From positions 1 through 64,000 of the forward strand of contig CADAQM010000014.1 of NCBI GenBank assembly GCA_902790135.1: a stretch of 64,000 nt of DNA. Reading direction: 5' to 3'. Below the pieces are notes generated by a model. It did no database searches, was not told the origin of the DNA, and was given only the letters and a program-made list of their open reading frames with translations. Shown in pieces: positions 63,326 through 64,000 of this stretch (its first letter is position 1; every line of letters starts with the position of its first letter). The position numbers and the translations under genes are program-made. The stretch comes from an uncultured Coriobacteriaceae bacterium. GTDB lineage: Bacteria; Actinomycetota; Coriobacteriia; Coriobacteriales; Atopobiaceae.

Positions 63326-63775
63326 CGTGGCGTTTCTGGATCGCCTTCAGAGAGGATCCCGGGCGCTCACGCGTGCGCTCGGCACCCCATCCCCTAGCCG
63401 TGACGCCGTGCAGCCGTCCTCGCGCGCCCCACCCCAGCCCATTTCCGCAAGATCTCATGGCGGCCCACTTTGGCAGCCCTCGGGGAATGCTTCACATGTA
63501 CACCGGCTTGGAGCAACCAAACAGTACAGTCGCAGGAAGCGCTTTGCGCAGCGGCATCCGCCTCGAGGCGTCATTCTCCGGCATCCCCAGATTTCCGAGC
63601 GCTGACGTCAATTTTTCCCGCACGGTGGGGCCGCCGATGCACAGCGCGCGACTCACCATGCAGGTCATAGCCCACATTCGCTTATATGCTTGATACTTAT
63701 ACTCCGGTTGCAATATCTTCGCGGCTCATACATTATGGATATCCACTCGCAATGACTCGCGGCGATTGAAGGAGC
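63326..63775. other. Intergenic region before the last gene
   Basis: Short frames on both strands lack ribosome binding sites and known motifs. A possible promoter for the last gene is TTGATA (63690-63695) and TATCTT (63714-63719) with an 18-nt spacer. Confidence 0.35.
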
Positions 63776-64000
63776 ATGCGGCTAGTCCTTGACGGAAAGA
63801 CGGCGTTCGAGTTCTGGATGAGCGTCGCCAGGCGGCCACTCGCAGGACGTGAGTTGGAGGAGCGCGGCCCGGCAATCCTGAGCACGTTCGAAGACTTCAC
63901 CTGTGCCGATCTTGAGGAAGCGTTCCTTAAGAACGGCGGTGTCGAAGGGGCGATAGAGGCCATCGTCGCCGACCCTTGTGAGCGCCGGCAGGGCAAGGCT
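63776..64000 (+). CDS. Unknown protein, 3' end beyond the window
   Basis: The first 75 codons of a gene that runs off the window. GAAGGAG lies 2-4 nt before ATG 63776. It begins MRLVLDGKTAFEFW and continues with charged, helical sequence (FEDFTCADLEEAF) and no signal peptide. I do not recognise the family; codon use and the ribosome binding site support a real gene. Confidence 0.6.
   Translation, partial: MRLVLDGKTAFEFWMSVARRPLAGRELEERGPAILSTFEDFTCADLEEAFLKNGGVEGAIEAIVADPCERRQGKA

Noticed and set aside
1-64000. CRISPR array or rRNA genes
   Set aside because: No regular direct repeats with unique spacers and no rRNA sequence were seen anywhere in the window.

Overview
The window looks like a chromosomal segment of a GC-rich Gram-positive bacterium, most likely a coriobacterium (Atopobiaceae, Olsenella-like). 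I infer this from a sortase-pilus operon with class C sortases, many CDP-glycerol glycerophosphotransferase-like genes, two YidC-sulfatase fusion proteins, DUF6541, DUF2304 and TRIC family genes, and strong AGGAGG-type ribosome binding sites. No marker such as rRNA is present, so the taxon is not proven from this sequence alone.

Layout. 1-1550: two nested, damaged IS3-family transposase remnants. 1551-6485: a clearly AT-rich island with a two-domain glycerophosphotransferase/glycosyltransferase gene and a long related partner that lacks catalytic motifs. 6486-12418: four minus-strand CDP-glycerol glycerophosphotransferase-like genes in one operon. 12595-22829: a DUF6541 membrane protein, a HAD phosphatase plus nucleotidyltransferase pair, a YidC-sulfatase fusion, a secreted ricin-repeat L,D-transpeptidase and a DUF616 glycosyltransferase-like protein. 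23412-34295: a flippase, a GT10 fucosyltransferase-like enzyme, gmd, fcl, a ColD-like PLP dehydratase, a fused phosphohexomutase/mannose-1-phosphate guanylyltransferase and a TupA-like ATP-grasp protein. 34333-45907: an FrhB-like iron-sulfur protein with a CapA-like partner, three glycosyltransferases, the second YidC-sulfatase fusion, another glycerophosphotransferase, and a DUF2304/GT2 pair. 46223-53309: housekeeping genes (typA, a small hypothetical, a TRIC channel, tRNA-Ser with an adjoining truncated tRNA-Ser, argG and argH). 53978-63055: a pilus operon (LPSTG pilin, small pilin, giant tip adhesin, two class C sortases). 63056-64000: a 22-bp inverted repeat pair and the start of an unknown gene.

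The first 46 kb reads as one large cell-surface polymer locus. It would build a phosphate-linked (teichoic-acid-like) glycan decorated with a GDP-mannose-derived deoxysugar. The fused mutase/ManC enzyme makes GDP-mannose and Gmd makes GDP-4-keto-6-deoxymannose. From there Fcl can make GDP-L-fucose, while the ColD-like enzyme (catalytic Lys replaced by His186) could remove O-3 and lead towards a GDP-L-colitose-type 3,6-dideoxysugar. The GT10 enzyme would be the user of this nucleotide sugar. The two YidC-sulfatase fusions are the best candidates for an undescribed system: each joins an insertase-like membrane domain, without the usual groove arginine, to an extracellular alkaline-phosphatase-superfamily domain. 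The two genes share a 132-bp patch that is almost identical at the DNA level.

Regulatory signals seen include a tandem palindromic operator before gmd, an arginine-rich leader peptide followed by a terminator before argG (classical attenuation), an internal Shine-Dalgarno inside the mutase/ManC fusion, and a strong hairpin between the major pilin and the rest of the pilus operon.
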